A stretch of DNA of 38,886 bases, taken from the NCBI GenBank assembly GCA_019509985.1, contig JAEKLF010000077.1:1-38886 (forward strand), read 5' to 3'. This DNA is from Burkholderiales bacterium. Its GTDB lineage: Bacteria; Pseudomonadota; Gammaproteobacteria; Burkholderiales; Burkholderiaceae_C. This document shows, in pieces, positions 1 through 8,696 of this stretch. The translations under genes and the position numbers were made by a program. The number at the start of each line of letters is the position of its first letter. Positions within the stretch are counted from its first letter, which is position 1. The notes under the pieces were generated by a model that did not search any database, had not been told where the DNA came from, and saw only the letters and a program-made list of their open reading frames with translations.

Positions 1-1109
1 ACCTTCATCAGGCGCTCCAGCTCATCGCGAGGCAGCGCGCGGCGGCTGTGCGAAATACCCAATCCTTCCTCCAGCGTATGGAGGATTCGGGCATCGGCGA
101 GCTCGCTCACCAGGTCCGGCATCTGTCGCACCACCTGATCGCAAAGTTGGCGCCGGTTCGCATCTCGCAACGCATCCACGCGGCATGCGCCGCCGACGCC
201 GGCAATCGACACGTCCCTCAGGGTCATCCTGTCCTGCCCCGCCGCGAGCGTCAGCGCCTGGAACTCGCCGAGGGTTGGCGCAGCGCTCACGACGTCTGCC
301 ACCGTCGAACTCAGCGCTCTGAGATGGACGTCGACCCGCGAGCGCTGCGCGACCTGGTACAGCGCCTGCGTGACGGCATTTTGGTCACCGCTCGCCATGC
401 CGTCGTGCAAGCGCATGATCCATGGCGAGGCATTGCCAGGGTCCAGCAGTTCCCAGCGCTCGACACTCAGTGCGGAACAATTCGTCGACACCGGTCCTGG
501 TGGCCGCATGGCGGAGAACTTGACGCTGCTGGCCGCCGGTGACTTCTGAAAGGCTTGCTGAGCGGCATAGCCCTGGCGATACATCGCTTCGCCGCGGCAG
601 GCGCGCAGGCCCATCTGGTAGGCCACTGGGTCCGTGGTCGACGTCGCCAGCTGCGCGGCCATCTGCACGTCGCCATTCAGCACAGCAGCGGCCACGCGCT
701 GACGCTCGGTGCCCGCCGCAAGACGCTTGAGAAGGCTGGCCTGCTCCGCTGCCGAGCGTTCATTGAGTGCCTGCGCCCAGGCCGGCGGCGCTTCGCCCTC
801 GGCGCGGTCCAGTTCCTCGCGGCTCACGCGGCCAAAACCGCAGACATCGACGCTCCCCGCCACCACCGTGCCGCTCGCAGCAGCCGGCGGCGGTGATGCT
901 GTCGCGGGTTCGGCAGCCGGCGCCCTGCCTGCCAAGCCGTCGGGGCGCAAGGATGCCACCGGGGCCGGCACCATCGAAGCGACGGCCGGCGCCGAAGCCG
1001 CGGCGACGGGTGGCAAAGGCGTCGCCAGGCGTTCATGCCTTGCAACCAGCCCCGCCAGCACCAGCAATCCCAGCAGGCCACCAACGGCCCAGCGCCACGC
1101 TTGTTTCAA
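1..1109 (-). CDS. Membrane-anchored protein of unknown function, C-terminus cut by the window edge
   Basis: An open frame of 369 codons runs off the left edge, so the C-terminus is missing. I place the start at a TTG (1107-1109) because GGAGGG lies six bases upstream and no ATG or GTG nearby fits the frame. The first residues are basic, followed by a single hydrophobic helix at about residues 7-23. A proline- and alanine-rich linker runs to about residue 75, and after it comes a mostly alpha-helical, presumably periplasmic domain with scattered cysteines. Third codon positions are strongly G/C, which supports coding. I do not recognise the family. The layout suggests an inner-membrane protein with a periplasmic domain. 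It lies downstream of the regulator pair on the same strand, about 100 bases after the small ORF, so co-transcription is possible. Confidence 0.7.
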   Translation of the reverse strand, partial: MKQAWRWAVGGLLGLLVLAGLVARHERLATPLPPVAAASAPAVASMVPAPVASLRPDGLAGRAPAAEPATASPPPAAASGTVVAGSVDVCGFGRVSREELDRAEGEAPPAWAQALNERSAAEQASLLKRLAAGTERQRVAAAVLNGDVQMAAQLATSTTDPVAYQMGLRACRGEAMYRQGYAAQQAFQKSPAASSVKFSAMRPPGPVSTNCSALSVERWELLDPGNASPWIMRLHDGMASGDQNAVTQALYQVAQRSRVDVHLRALSSTVADVVSAAPTLGEFQALTLAAGQDRMTLRDVSIAGVGGACRVDALRDANRRQLCDQVVRQMPDLVSELADARILHTLEEGLGISHSRRALPRDELERLMK

Positions 1110-1215
1110 ACCCAGCCCTCCATGACGGAACTCAAGATGGCGCCCGGCAATCGGGCCATGGCGTCAGCATAAACAGGCCGTCAGCGCAGCAGCAAGCGGA
1201 CGCCGGCGGCCCGAC

Positions 1216-1452
1216 TCATCGCGCAGGAGGCGAAGCAGCCGCAGGCCGCTGCTCGGGGTCGAGCGCGCTGCGGCCATTCCCTTGGCGCCAACGCGCGGAC
1301 AAGATCGCGTCGTCAGCGCCTGCAGCGCGCATCTCGCCGCGCATATGCGCCCAGTCGCCATGGGCCGTCATCTCCTGGACGATCTTGCGCATCTCGATCT
1401 GCCCGTCGCAGGGGGTTGGGTCCTGGCAAGCGGCACCGCGAACCAGCGCCAT
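1216..1452 (-). CDS. Possible small protein of unknown function downstream of the response regulator
   Basis: A 78-codon ATG-initiated frame begins 15 bases after the stop codon of the LytTR regulator and in the same reading frame. It could be an independent gene or, less likely, a former C-terminal extension of the regulator. Its middle part uses G/C-ending codons consistently and encodes a charged helix rich in Met, Glu and Arg, preceded by two cysteines. The C-terminus is low-complexity Ala/Pro. A GAGGG lies about 12 bases before the ATG, further than usual for a ribosome site. I do not recognise it. The 106 bases between its end and the next gene hold nothing I can name. Confidence 0.4.
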   Translation of the reverse strand: MALVRGAACQDPTPCDGQIEMRKIVQEMTAHGDWAHMRGEMRAAGADDAILSARWRQGNGRSALDPEQRPAAASPPAR

Positions 1453-1467
1453 CTCAATGCAACGCCC

Positions 1468-2313
1468 TCACCGCCCCTGCCCCGCCAACGCCTCCCGCAC
1501 CGCCGCCACCTGGCGCCGCGACACGGCCAGCCATTCGTCGACGTGGACGATGCGCACCGCCCAGCTGTCGGCGCCGTCGGCGTTGGGGTCGCCGCCGTCG
1601 AGGTCGCCGAAACTGGTCGGCGCGTGCCGCTCCAGCTCACGCACGGCCCAGCGCGCGACCAGCGCGTTGCGGTGCACGCGCAGGAAGCGCTCGCTCAGGC
1701 GTTGCTCCAGCTCGGACAGCGAGCCGTCCATCACATGCGTCTCGCTGGCCGTGCGCAGCGTCAGGTACTTGAGCTCGGCCTTGAAGTACAGCACCTCGCC
1801 AACGGGCACGCGCAGCAGGCGGCCGCGGTCGGTCAGCGTGATGAAGTCGGCGTGGTCAGGCGCGGCCGGCCTGTCACCGTCCTGCGGCGGCAGTGCCGCC
1901 TGCACGACGGCGCGCTCGGCCAGGCGCTGGGCCGCGCGGGCCAGCGCGGCCTGCAGGCGCTCGCGGCGCACGGGCTTGGTGAGGTAGTCCAGCGCGTCGA
2001 GCTCGAAGGCGCGCAGCGCATGCATCGCATGCGCGGTGACGAAGATGATCAGCGGCGCGGCCAGGCCGGGCTGGTCGGCCTGGCGTTGGGCCAGCGCATC
2101 GGCGAGCTGCAGGCCATCGGTGCCGGGCATCTGCACGTCCAGCAGCACGAGGTCGCAGCCATGCTCGCGAAGCCAGCTCGCGGCCTGCGAGCCGGTCGCG
2201 GCTTCGGCGACGACCTCGCAGCGTGGCTCCTGGATGGCATCGACCAGGCCGCGCAGGCGCAGCCGGGCCAGGGGTTCGTCGTCGACGACAAGGATGCGCA
2301 AAGGCGTGGTCAT
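1468..2313 (-). CDS. algR: LytTR-family response regulator (AlgR-like)
   Basis: A 281-residue response regulator. Residues 5-120 form a receiver domain with acidic residues D11 and D12, phospho-acceptor D59 (in LLDVQMPG) and the conserved lysine K113. Residues about 160-275 form a LytTR DNA-binding domain with the typical FLRVHRNALV segment. In the AlgR family, phosphorylation by the partner kinase controls binding to promoter direct repeats. The start codon overlaps the kinase stop by four bases (ATGA), so the two are translationally coupled. The argH-kinase-regulator arrangement matches argH-algZ-algR of Pseudomonas, which supports the AlgR name. The target genes cannot be read from this window. 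Confidence 0.88.
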   Translation of the reverse strand: MTTPLRILVVDDEPLARLRLRGLVDAIQEPRCEVVAEAATGSQAASWLREHGCDLVLLDVQMPGTDGLQLADALAQRQADQPGLAAPLIIFVTAHAMHALRAFELDALDYLTKPVRRERLQAALARAAQRLAERAVVQAALPPQDGDRPAAPDHADFITLTDRGRLLRVPVGEVLYFKAELKYLTLRTASETHVMDGSLSELEQRLSERFLRVHRNALVARWAVRELERHAPTSFGDLDGGDPNADGADSWAVRIVHVDEWLAVSRRQVAAVREALAGQGR

Positions 2314-3419
2314 AGCGGCACCTGGATACGCAGCGCAAAACGCCGCTCCGTGGATTCGAGATCGAAGCGGGCGGCGACGTCGTGCATCAGCTTCAGGCGC
2401 TGGCGCACATTGCGCAGTGCCAGGCCGTGGCCGGCCGTGCGGGCCGGCGCGCCGACGGTGTTGACGATGCGGATCTCGACCTCGGCACCACGGCGCATGG
2501 TCGTGACCTCCAGCTCGCCGCCCTCGTCGTTGGGCTCCACGCCGTGGCGCACGGCGTTCTCCACCAGCGGCTGCAGCAGCAGCGGCGGCACGCGCGCGGC
2601 GTTCGCCTCGGGGTCCAGGCGCCAGATGACCCGCAGCCGCTTGCCGAAGCGGATCTGTTCGATGGCGAGATAGCGGCGCGCCAGCTCGACCTCCTCGGCC
2701 AGCGTGACCGAGGCGCTGGCGTCGGCAAGGGCCACGCGGAAGAGTTCGGCCAGGTCCTCGAGCACGCTCTCGGCGCGCGCCGGGTCGACCTGCACGAGGG
2801 CAATGGCGCTGTTCAGCGTGTTGAACAGGAAGTGCGGCCGGATGCGCGACTGCAGCTCGACGAGTTGGGCCAGCGCATCGGCCGGGCGCTGGGTGTGCTC
2901 GCGCAGCTTCAACCAGGCGAGCAGCAGCGCCGCCCCGCTGGCACCCGTAGCCGCGATGCTGGCGACGCGCCAGACGCTGGCCGGTTCCTCGCTCGTCAGG
3001 CTGAGCAGGCCGAAGCCCAGCAGCGCGCCGATGGCACCCAAGGCCATCAACGCCAGCCACTGCGCGGGCTCGGGCAGGCGCGGCCACAACCGCTTGGCCG
3101 CGCAGACGATGAGCAGCCAGGACAGCACGGCGAACATCGTGACGACGGTGCCGTTCGCCGTCAGCGTCAACCACTGTCCTGCGTCCTTGGCGACGATGGC
3201 CGTGCCCAGACCCAGCAGCAGCTGCACGCCGAGCACCGCGCGCAGCACCAGGCCGACGTGGCAGACATCGAAGGCGCGGGTCGGGTCCAGCAGCGGGGCG
3301 GTGCTGAGCTGGGGCAGCTCGGGCAGCTCGTTGGGCGCAAAGCCCAGCCAGTTGCTCAGCTGCATGGACTCGTGCCAGACGCTGTGACTGGGCTTGGCGC
3401 GGCGCTTGAAGAAGAGCAT
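2310..3419 (-). CDS. algZ: LytS/AlgZ-type sensor histidine kinase
   Basis: A membrane sensor kinase of the His_kinase (PF06580) class, 369 residues from the chosen ATG. Four hydrophobic segments lie at about residues 55-76, 93-108, 119-141 and 150-170. They are followed by the H-box RPHFLFNTLNS, with the phospho-acceptor His at about 196. An ATPase domain follows, with the N-box LVENAVRHGVEP and a glycine-rich G-box (GHGLALRNVRQRL). An in-frame ATG at 3479 would add 20 residues, but their codon use is poor and would leave only 28 bases before argH. Neither start has a convincing ribosome site. It is divergent from argH and overlaps its regulator by four bases. The sensed signal is unknown. 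Confidence 0.87.
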   Translation of the reverse strand: MLFFKRRAKPSHSVWHESMQLSNWLGFAPNELPELPQLSTAPLLDPTRAFDVCHVGLVLRAVLGVQLLLGLGTAIVAKDAGQWLTLTANGTVVTMFAVLSWLLIVCAAKRLWPRLPEPAQWLALMALGAIGALLGFGLLSLTSEEPASVWRVASIAATGASGAALLLAWLKLREHTQRPADALAQLVELQSRIRPHFLFNTLNSAIALVQVDPARAESVLEDLAELFRVALADASASVTLAEEVELARRYLAIEQIRFGKRLRVIWRLDPEANAARVPPLLLQPLVENAVRHGVEPNDEGGELEVTTMRRGAEVEIRIVNTVGAPARTAGHGLALRNVRQRLKLMHDVAARFDLESTERRFALRIQVPL

Positions 3420-3507
3420 GTGCGTGGCTTGAGAAGGTGGCCGAACCTCGGCGTTCGATAATCCCAGGTTGCGGCGCATTTTGCGCGCCGAAATTCACGC
3501 CCGCCCC

Positions 3508-4905
3508 ATGTCAGACAACCAACTCGCCAACAAATCCCAAGCCTGGTCCGCGCTGTTCTCCGAGCCGATGAGTGACCTGGTGAAGCGCTACACGGCCAGC
3601 GTCGGCTTCGATCAGCGCCTGTGGCGCGCGGACATCACGGGCAGCCTGGCCCACGCGGAGATGCTGGCGGCCCAGGGCATCCTGGGCGCGGAGGACCACG
3701 CGGCCATCCAGCGCGGCCTGAACGAGATCGCCGCCGAGATCGAGGCCGGCCAGTTCGAGTGGAAGCTGGACCTGGAGGACGTGCACCTCAACATCGAGGC
3801 GCGGCTGACCGAGCGCGTCGGCATTGCCGGCAAGCGCCTGCACACGGGCCGCAGCCGCAACGACCAGGTGGCCACCGACGTGCGGCTGTGGCTGCGCGGC
3901 GAGATCGACGAGATCAACGGCCTGCTGCGCGCGCTGCAGACCGTCATGGTCGAGAAGGCCAGCGAGCACGCCGACGTCATCCTGCCCGGTTTCACGCACC
4001 TGCAAGTCGCCCAGCCGGTCAGCTTCGGCCACCACCTGCTGGCCTACGTCGAGATGTTCGCGCGCGACGCCGAGCGCATGCTGGACACGCGCAAGCGCGT
4101 CAACCGCCTGCCCCTGGGCGCCGCGGCGCTGGCCGGCACCAGCTACCCGCTGGACCGCGAGCGCGTGGCCGCCACACTCGGCATGGAGGCGTGCAGCCAG
4201 AACAGCCTGGATGCCGTCAGCGACCGCGACTTCGCGATCGAGTTTTCGTCCGCCGCCACCTTGCTGATGCTGCACATCTCGCGGCTCTCCGAGGAGCTGA
4301 TCCTGTGGATGAGCCAGAACTTCGGCTTCATCGCACTGCCCGATGCCTTCTGCACGGGCTCATCGATCATGCCGCAGAAGAAGAACCCCGACGTGCCCGA
4401 GCTGGCACGCGGCAAGACCGGCCGTGTGGTGGGCCACCTGGTCGGCCTCGTCACGCTGATGAAGGGCCAGCCGCTGGCCTACAACAAGGACAACCAGGAG
4501 GACAAGGAGCCCTTGTTCGACACGGTCGACACCTTGAAGGACACGCTGCGCATCTTTGCCGACATGCTGGCCGGGCTGACCGTGAAGCCCGACGCCATGC
4601 GCGCCGCGGCGCTGAAGGGCCACGCCACGGCGACCGACTTGGCCGACTACCTCGTCAAAAAGGGCGTGGCCTTCCGCGACGCGCACGAGGTCGTCGCGCA
4701 TGCGGTGAAGACGGCCACGGCCAAGGGCGTCGACCTGGCGGCGTTGTCGCTGGACGAGTTGAAGGCTTTCGATGCGCGCATCGAGGCCGACGTGTTCGAC
4801 GTGCTGTCGCTGGAAGGCTCGCTGAATGCCCGCAACGTGCTGGGTGGCACCGCGCCGGCCCAGGTGCGTGCGCAGGTGGCCCGCCACCGCGTGCGACTGG
4901 CTTGA
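3508..4905 (+). CDS. argH: Argininosuccinate lyase
   Basis: Splits argininosuccinate into arginine and fumarate, the last step of arginine synthesis, as a cytoplasmic homotetramer. The 465-residue product has the family length. It carries the superfamily signature [12 protein letters not shown] from about residue 284, which includes the catalytic serine loop, the [10 protein letters not shown] segment near residue 113, and [15 protein letters not shown] around residue 165. I use the ATG at 3508, giving [13 protein letters not shown], because the in-frame ATG at 3469 adds residues unlike the family. The 88 bases to the divergent kinase gene must hold both promoters. A GATAAT at 3457-3462 is a possible -10 box but has no good -35 partner. 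Confidence 0.96.
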   Translation: MSDNQLANKSQAWSALFSEPMSDLVKRYTASVGFDQRLWRADITGSLAHAEMLAAQGILGAEDHAAIQRGLNEIAAEIEAGQFEWKLDLEDVHLNIEARLTERVGIAGKRLHTGRSRNDQVATDVRLWLRGEIDEINGLLRALQTVMVEKASEHADVILPGFTHLQVAQPVSFGHHLLAYVEMFARDAERMLDTRKRVNRLPLGAAALAGTSYPLDRERVAATLGMEACSQNSLDAVSDRDFAIEFSSAATLLMLHISRLSEELILWMSQNFGFIALPDAFCTGSSIMPQKKNPDVPELARGKTGRVVGHLVGLVTLMKGQPLAYNKDNQEDKEPLFDTVDTLKDTLRIFADMLAGLTVKPDAMRAAALKGHATATDLADYLVKKGVAFRDAHEVVAHAVKTATAKGVDLAALSLDELKAFDARIEADVFDVLSLEGSLNARNVLGGTAPAQVRAQVARHRVRLA

Positions 4906-4950
4906 GCTGGCTCAACGACGCCGCGAGGCCCCACGCCTAGCATCGACCGA

Positions 4951-5427
4951 ATGACTACCCTTGCCTGGACCGACAAGCTGGTCCTGAACCAGCCGACGCT
5001 GGACACCACCCACCAGGAGTTCGTCGAGTTGCTGAACGCCTTCGGCGCGGCGCTCGACGCTGGTGCCGACGCCCTGCCCGCCTACCAGGTCCTGCTGGCC
5101 CACACCGAGGCCCACTTCGCGATGGAGGAGGACTGGATGGCGCGCTGCGGCTTCGAGGCGCAGAACTGCCACGCCAGCCAGCATGCGATGGTGCTCAACG
5201 TGATGCGCGAGGCGCTGCGCTACGCCAACCAACTGAACGACCGCGAGCCGCTGAACATCCTGCGCACCGAGCTGGCGGGCTGGCTTCCGCAGCATGCCGA
5301 GATGATGGATGCTGCCCTCGTCTTCACGATGGAGCAGCGGGGCTTCGACCCCGTGACCGGCGAATGCAAACAGCCCGTCGCCGAGAGCGCCGCCCACAGC
5401 TGTGGTTCGGGCAGCTGCGGCGACTGA
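4951..5427 (+). CDS. Bacteriohemerythrin
   Basis: A single-domain bacterial hemerythrin of 158 residues that should bind O2 at a non-haem di-iron site inside a four-helix bundle. The full ligand set is visible: H21, H55 and E59 (in HFAMEE), H74 and H78 (H-x3-H), H115 and D120 (H-x4-D). In this family such proteins store or deliver oxygen or sense it. No signalling domain is attached. The C-terminus ends in a short tail with two cysteines (CGSGSCGD) outside the bundle. It lies 45 bases after argH on the same strand and could be read through from it, although no functional link is evident. Confidence 0.9.
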   Translation: MTTLAWTDKLVLNQPTLDTTHQEFVELLNAFGAALDAGADALPAYQVLLAHTEAHFAMEEDWMARCGFEAQNCHASQHAMVLNVMREALRYANQLNDREPLNILRTELAGWLPQHAEMMDAALVFTMEQRGFDPVTGECKQPVAESAAHSCGSGSCGD

Positions 5428-5439
5428 GCGCCCCGGGCG

Positions 5440-6660
5440 TCAGCTCGCTTTGGCCCTGGGTGGCCGCTGAAACTGGTCCTCCTGGGAGTCGGTGCACCGG
5501 TTGATCGTGGCAGGCTCTGGCGGCGTGAGCGCGTCCATCTGCTCGGTTGACAGTTTCCATGTCGCAACGTGCTTGAGATCCTTGTCAAACACAACGAGGC
5601 GCCGCCATTGGTCGTTCTTGAACGTGCGCGTCAGGTTGACAGCGAAGCCCCCATTGAAATGCAGTGCGCTGTGGTTGCTGTAGACCCCGCGAGGGAACTG
5701 CCTCGGCATCGGCGCCACCAGCAGCCGGCCGCCGCGCAGCACATGCAAGGCCGTTCGTAGTTCCCCGCCGACCATGATGTCCTGAATCCAAACCGTCCCA
5801 GCCGCGTCGTAGGTGTTGCCACCGCCGGCACAGGGCGCACGCTCCAGCCAGCGCAGACGGTCCATGTCCGCGGCAGGCAGATCGGACTCCTCGATAGGCG
5901 CGCCCGGGTCGGACATGACCACCTGCTGAGGCGGATGCAGCAACGGATTGCCTTTCCCTGAAATTGCGGAATTCAGCTTCTTCGCACGAGCATCTCGGTC
6001 AGCGCAGCCCCAAGCCCAGCCGCCGTAGCCCTTACCTGCACCGTGAAACCAGGCGGCGTGGTCCACGACTCGGATGGTCGGCTGCAGTTCCTGCTGCGCA
6101 TTTATCACTCCCGCCTCGATGTCGATGCGCCAGAGGGCGAACCAGTCGCGGTCGGTGCTGATGCGGAACACTTTGGACGCCCGCGACAGCACGCGCATCG
6201 CCGCCGTCGGCTCCGTCAGCGTTTCCACGCCCACGCAATGGTCCGGGTCCAGCCCCAGCTTGCGCAGCTCGGGCATCTCCCACCATGGGTAGCGGAAGGC
6301 CTTGCAGGCCGGGCTCAGTGCCGGCTTAACGCTGATCCGGGTAATGCGACCGCGCGCCTGTAGGTCGAAACTCAGGTCGGTCTCCAGCGCCGTCAGACCC
6401 TTCGCTAACGCGTAGCGCACCACGTCCCCCAGCTGTGGATGCTGGACATGTCCACGGTCGTTTTGCGAACCCGCCAAGTACATCAGGTAAGGCGCAGCGA
6501 TGAACAATTCGTCCGCTTCGAGCGGCTGGCGAACCTCGATGCTCGACTGGCTACAGGCCTCGAGCACCTCCGGGCTCTCCAGATATGGCACCGACTTCTG
6601 AGCGGCGCCGCAGCCACTGAGCACGGCCGCCGTAGCCAACGGCCAGAGTCGCTGCTTCAT
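5440..6660 (-). CDS. Lipoprotein of unknown function coupled to the M3 peptidase
   Basis: A 406-residue protein with a short basic N-terminus, a hydrophobic stretch and the lipobox LSGC at about residues 14-17, so it should be lipidated and held in a membrane facing the periplasm. The mature part has several further cysteines that could form disulfides. Its second half reads like beta-propeller or WD-type strands (LRGGRLLVAP, KHVATWKLS), but that is impression, not a domain match. The ATG overlaps the TGA of the upstream M3 peptidase by four bases, which sets the start and predicts coupled translation. It converges with the hemerythrin gene with only 12 bases between. I do not recognise the family. 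Confidence 0.78.
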   Translation of the reverse strand: MKQRLWPLATAAVLSGCGAAQKSVPYLESPEVLEACSQSSIEVRQPLEADELFIAAPYLMYLAGSQNDRGHVQHPQLGDVVRYALAKGLTALETDLSFDLQARGRITRISVKPALSPACKAFRYPWWEMPELRKLGLDPDHCVGVETLTEPTAAMRVLSRASKVFRISTDRDWFALWRIDIEAGVINAQQELQPTIRVVDHAAWFHGAGKGYGGWAWGCADRDARAKKLNSAISGKGNPLLHPPQQVVMSDPGAPIEESDLPAADMDRLRWLERAPCAGGGNTYDAAGTVWIQDIMVGGELRTALHVLRGGRLLVAPMPRQFPRGVYSNHSALHFNGGFAVNLTRTFKNDQWRRLVVFDKDLKHVATWKLSTEQMDALTPPEPATINRCTDSQEDQFQRPPRAKAS

Positions 6661-8627
6661 TTCTTCAGGTACTCGAAGAAGGCCTGCGAGTTGCTGTCCC
6701 GGCCGAGGAAGTCCTTGACCAGCTCCGGCGCCGGCTTCTGCGCGCCCTGGCCCAGCACCTGCTCGCGGTAGCGCTTGCCGACGTCCGGGCTGAGCTTGTC
6801 GGCCGCGAAGGCCGTGCGCAGGTCCATGGCGACGACCAGGCTCCACAGGTAGCCGTAATAGCCCGCGCCATAGCTGCCCGCGATGTGCGCGAAGCCGGCC
6901 GGGAACATCGTGCCGGGCACGTAGCCCAGCGGCGTGGCGCCTTCCATCTTGGCCCACAGCGGCAGCGGCTCGGGCTTGGCGGACTGGTGCAGCGCCAGGT
7001 CATAGCTCGCATACAGGTGCTGGCGACCGAACAGGCCGCCCTTGCCGTAGTGCTTGGCGGCCACGGCCTGGTCGACCATGGCGTCTGGCACCGGCTTGCA
7101 GTCGGGGCAGACCTCCTGCATCAGCTTGAGCACCTTCTTGTCGTAGACCCAGTCCTCCAGCATCTGCGACGGCGCCTCGACGAAGTCGGGCACGACCTTG
7201 GTGCCGGCGGTCGCGGCGTAGCGCGTCTTGGACAGGTCCACGTGCACGGCGTGGCCGAGTTCGTGCAGCAGGGTCTCCACCTCGTCCAGCGTCAGGCCGT
7301 TGCGGTCGAAGTTGACGACCAGGGCCGCGGCCGGCGTGCGGCCCACGCGCGTGGCGCTGCCGCGCAGCGGCCAGACCGCCGCGTGGTTGTACTTGCCGTC
7401 GCGCGGATAGAGGTCGACGTAGAGCTGGGCAATGGGCTTGCCGCTGGCCGCGTCGCTGACGACATAGGTCTGGGCTTCGTCATGCCAGAGCTTGTTGTCG
7501 ATGCGCTCGTACTTGACGCCCATCACGCGCTCGATGATGCGCAGCGCGAACTGCAGGCTCTGCTGGGGCGGGAAGTAGGGGCGGAAGGCGTTCTGGTCGA
7601 CGCTGAACTTCTGCAGCTTGACGCGCTCGCTGTAGAAGCTGGCGTCCCAGCGCTGTACCGTCGTCTGCTCCAGCGGCGTGCCCATGTGCTGGGCCTTGTT
7701 GGCGCGCAGCTCCTGCAGCTCGCTTTTCTCGCGCTCGTTGACGGCGCCAGTGACGGAGTCGAGGAAGCGCGTTGCCGTGGCGCCGTCCTTGGCCATGCGC
7801 CGGCGCAGGTTGAAGTCGACGAAATTGTCGAAGCCGAACAGCTTGGCGTACTCGCCGCGCAGCGTGGCGATCTGGGCCAGCAGGTCGAGGTTGGCCTGGC
7901 CGCCCTCGTTGGTCTTGGCGCGCCACATGCGCTCGCGCGCCTCGCCGCTCTCGGCGCTGCGCATCACCGGTACATAGCTCGGGTAGTCCACGCCGAGCAC
8001 GATGCGGCCCTGGTCGTCGCGCTTGGCCTTGGCCCACACACTCTCGGGCACGCCGCTGAGCTCGGCCTCGGTGAAGGTGACGCGCGTGCCGGCGTCGCGG
8101 ATGTTCTTGTTGAACTGCTGGTCCAGCTCGTTGAGCTTGTCCAGGATCTGCTTGGCGCGTTCACGCTTGGCCTTGGGCAGGGCCACGCCGCTGTCCTCGA
8201 AGTCGCCCGAGGCCAGGCGCACCAGCTCGGCGTCGATGGCGTCGGCCTTGGGCGCCTTCTGCAGGCCGCGGTAGATCTTCTCGTTCTGGCCGAGCGTGGA
8301 GCTGAAGTCGCCCCAGCGCAGCGAGCAGGCCTGGGCGGCGTCGCGCACGGCCTTGTCGGGGTGGACGTTGAGGATGAAATCGTTGGGGTTCTGATGGTCT
8401 TCGAGGTAGATCGTCAGGTCGTCGTAGCTGGCCAGCCAGCCCTTGTCGACCTTGCGCCGCTCCAGGGTCTGCACGCGCTGCTGGGCGCCCTTGAGGTCGG
8501 CGTCGCAGCGCGTCTGCACGTCGGCGGCCGAGGTGTAGGTCGGGAAGTTGGGGGCGGGCAGCGTCGGCGCGGCCTGGGCGGCGGCCGTCAGGGCCAGCAC
8601 GGCCAGGCTGATCAGGGCGGGTTTCAT
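6657..8627 (-). CDS. M3-family zinc metallopeptidase (thimet oligopeptidase-like), exported
   Basis: A 656-residue zinc endopeptidase that by family would cut short peptides. It begins with a clear signal peptide (basic start, LISLAVLALTAAAQA, cleavage near residue 19-20), so it should act in the periplasm, unlike cytoplasmic PrlC or OpdA. The active site HELGH is at residues 455-459 and the third zinc ligand is E484, 25 residues after the second His, as in the thimet family. AGGAG nine bases before the ATG supports the start. The gene is coupled by a 4-base overlap to the lipoprotein downstream. Its substrates are unknown. Periplasmic peptide turnover is a reasonable inference. Confidence 0.9.
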   Translation of the reverse strand: MKPALISLAVLALTAAAQAAPTLPAPNFPTYTSAADVQTRCDADLKGAQQRVQTLERRKVDKGWLASYDDLTIYLEDHQNPNDFILNVHPDKAVRDAAQACSLRWGDFSSTLGQNEKIYRGLQKAPKADAIDAELVRLASGDFEDSGVALPKAKRERAKQILDKLNELDQQFNKNIRDAGTRVTFTEAELSGVPESVWAKAKRDDQGRIVLGVDYPSYVPVMRSAESGEARERMWRAKTNEGGQANLDLLAQIATLRGEYAKLFGFDNFVDFNLRRRMAKDGATATRFLDSVTGAVNEREKSELQELRANKAQHMGTPLEQTTVQRWDASFYSERVKLQKFSVDQNAFRPYFPPQQSLQFALRIIERVMGVKYERIDNKLWHDEAQTYVVSDAASGKPIAQLYVDLYPRDGKYNHAAVWPLRGSATRVGRTPAAALVVNFDRNGLTLDEVETLLHELGHAVHVDLSKTRYAATAGTKVVPDFVEAPSQMLEDWVYDKKVLKLMQEVCPDCKPVPDAMVDQAVAAKHYGKGGLFGRQHLYASYDLALHQSAKPEPLPLWAKMEGATPLGYVPGTMFPAGFAHIAGSYGAGYYGYLWSLVVAMDLRTAFAADKLSPDVGKRYREQVLGQGAQKPAPELVKDFLGRDSNSQAFFEYLKK

Positions 8628-8696
8628 CGTCTCTCACTCCTTGTGGGAAGGCCGGCATTCTGCGGGCCCCGCCACCCGCAGCCGTTCTTCACACCC

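Noticed and set aside
3429..3462. A sigma-70 promoter for argH (TTGAGA with GATAAT)
   Set aside because: The boxes are 22 bases apart, too far for a normal promoter, so only the -10-like box is mentioned.
1468..3498. A 676-codon minus-strand frame suggesting a kinase-regulator fusion
   Set aside because: The upstream two-thirds is the wrong frame of the kinase. The true kinase frame ends in a TGA that overlaps the regulator ATG, so these are two separate proteins.
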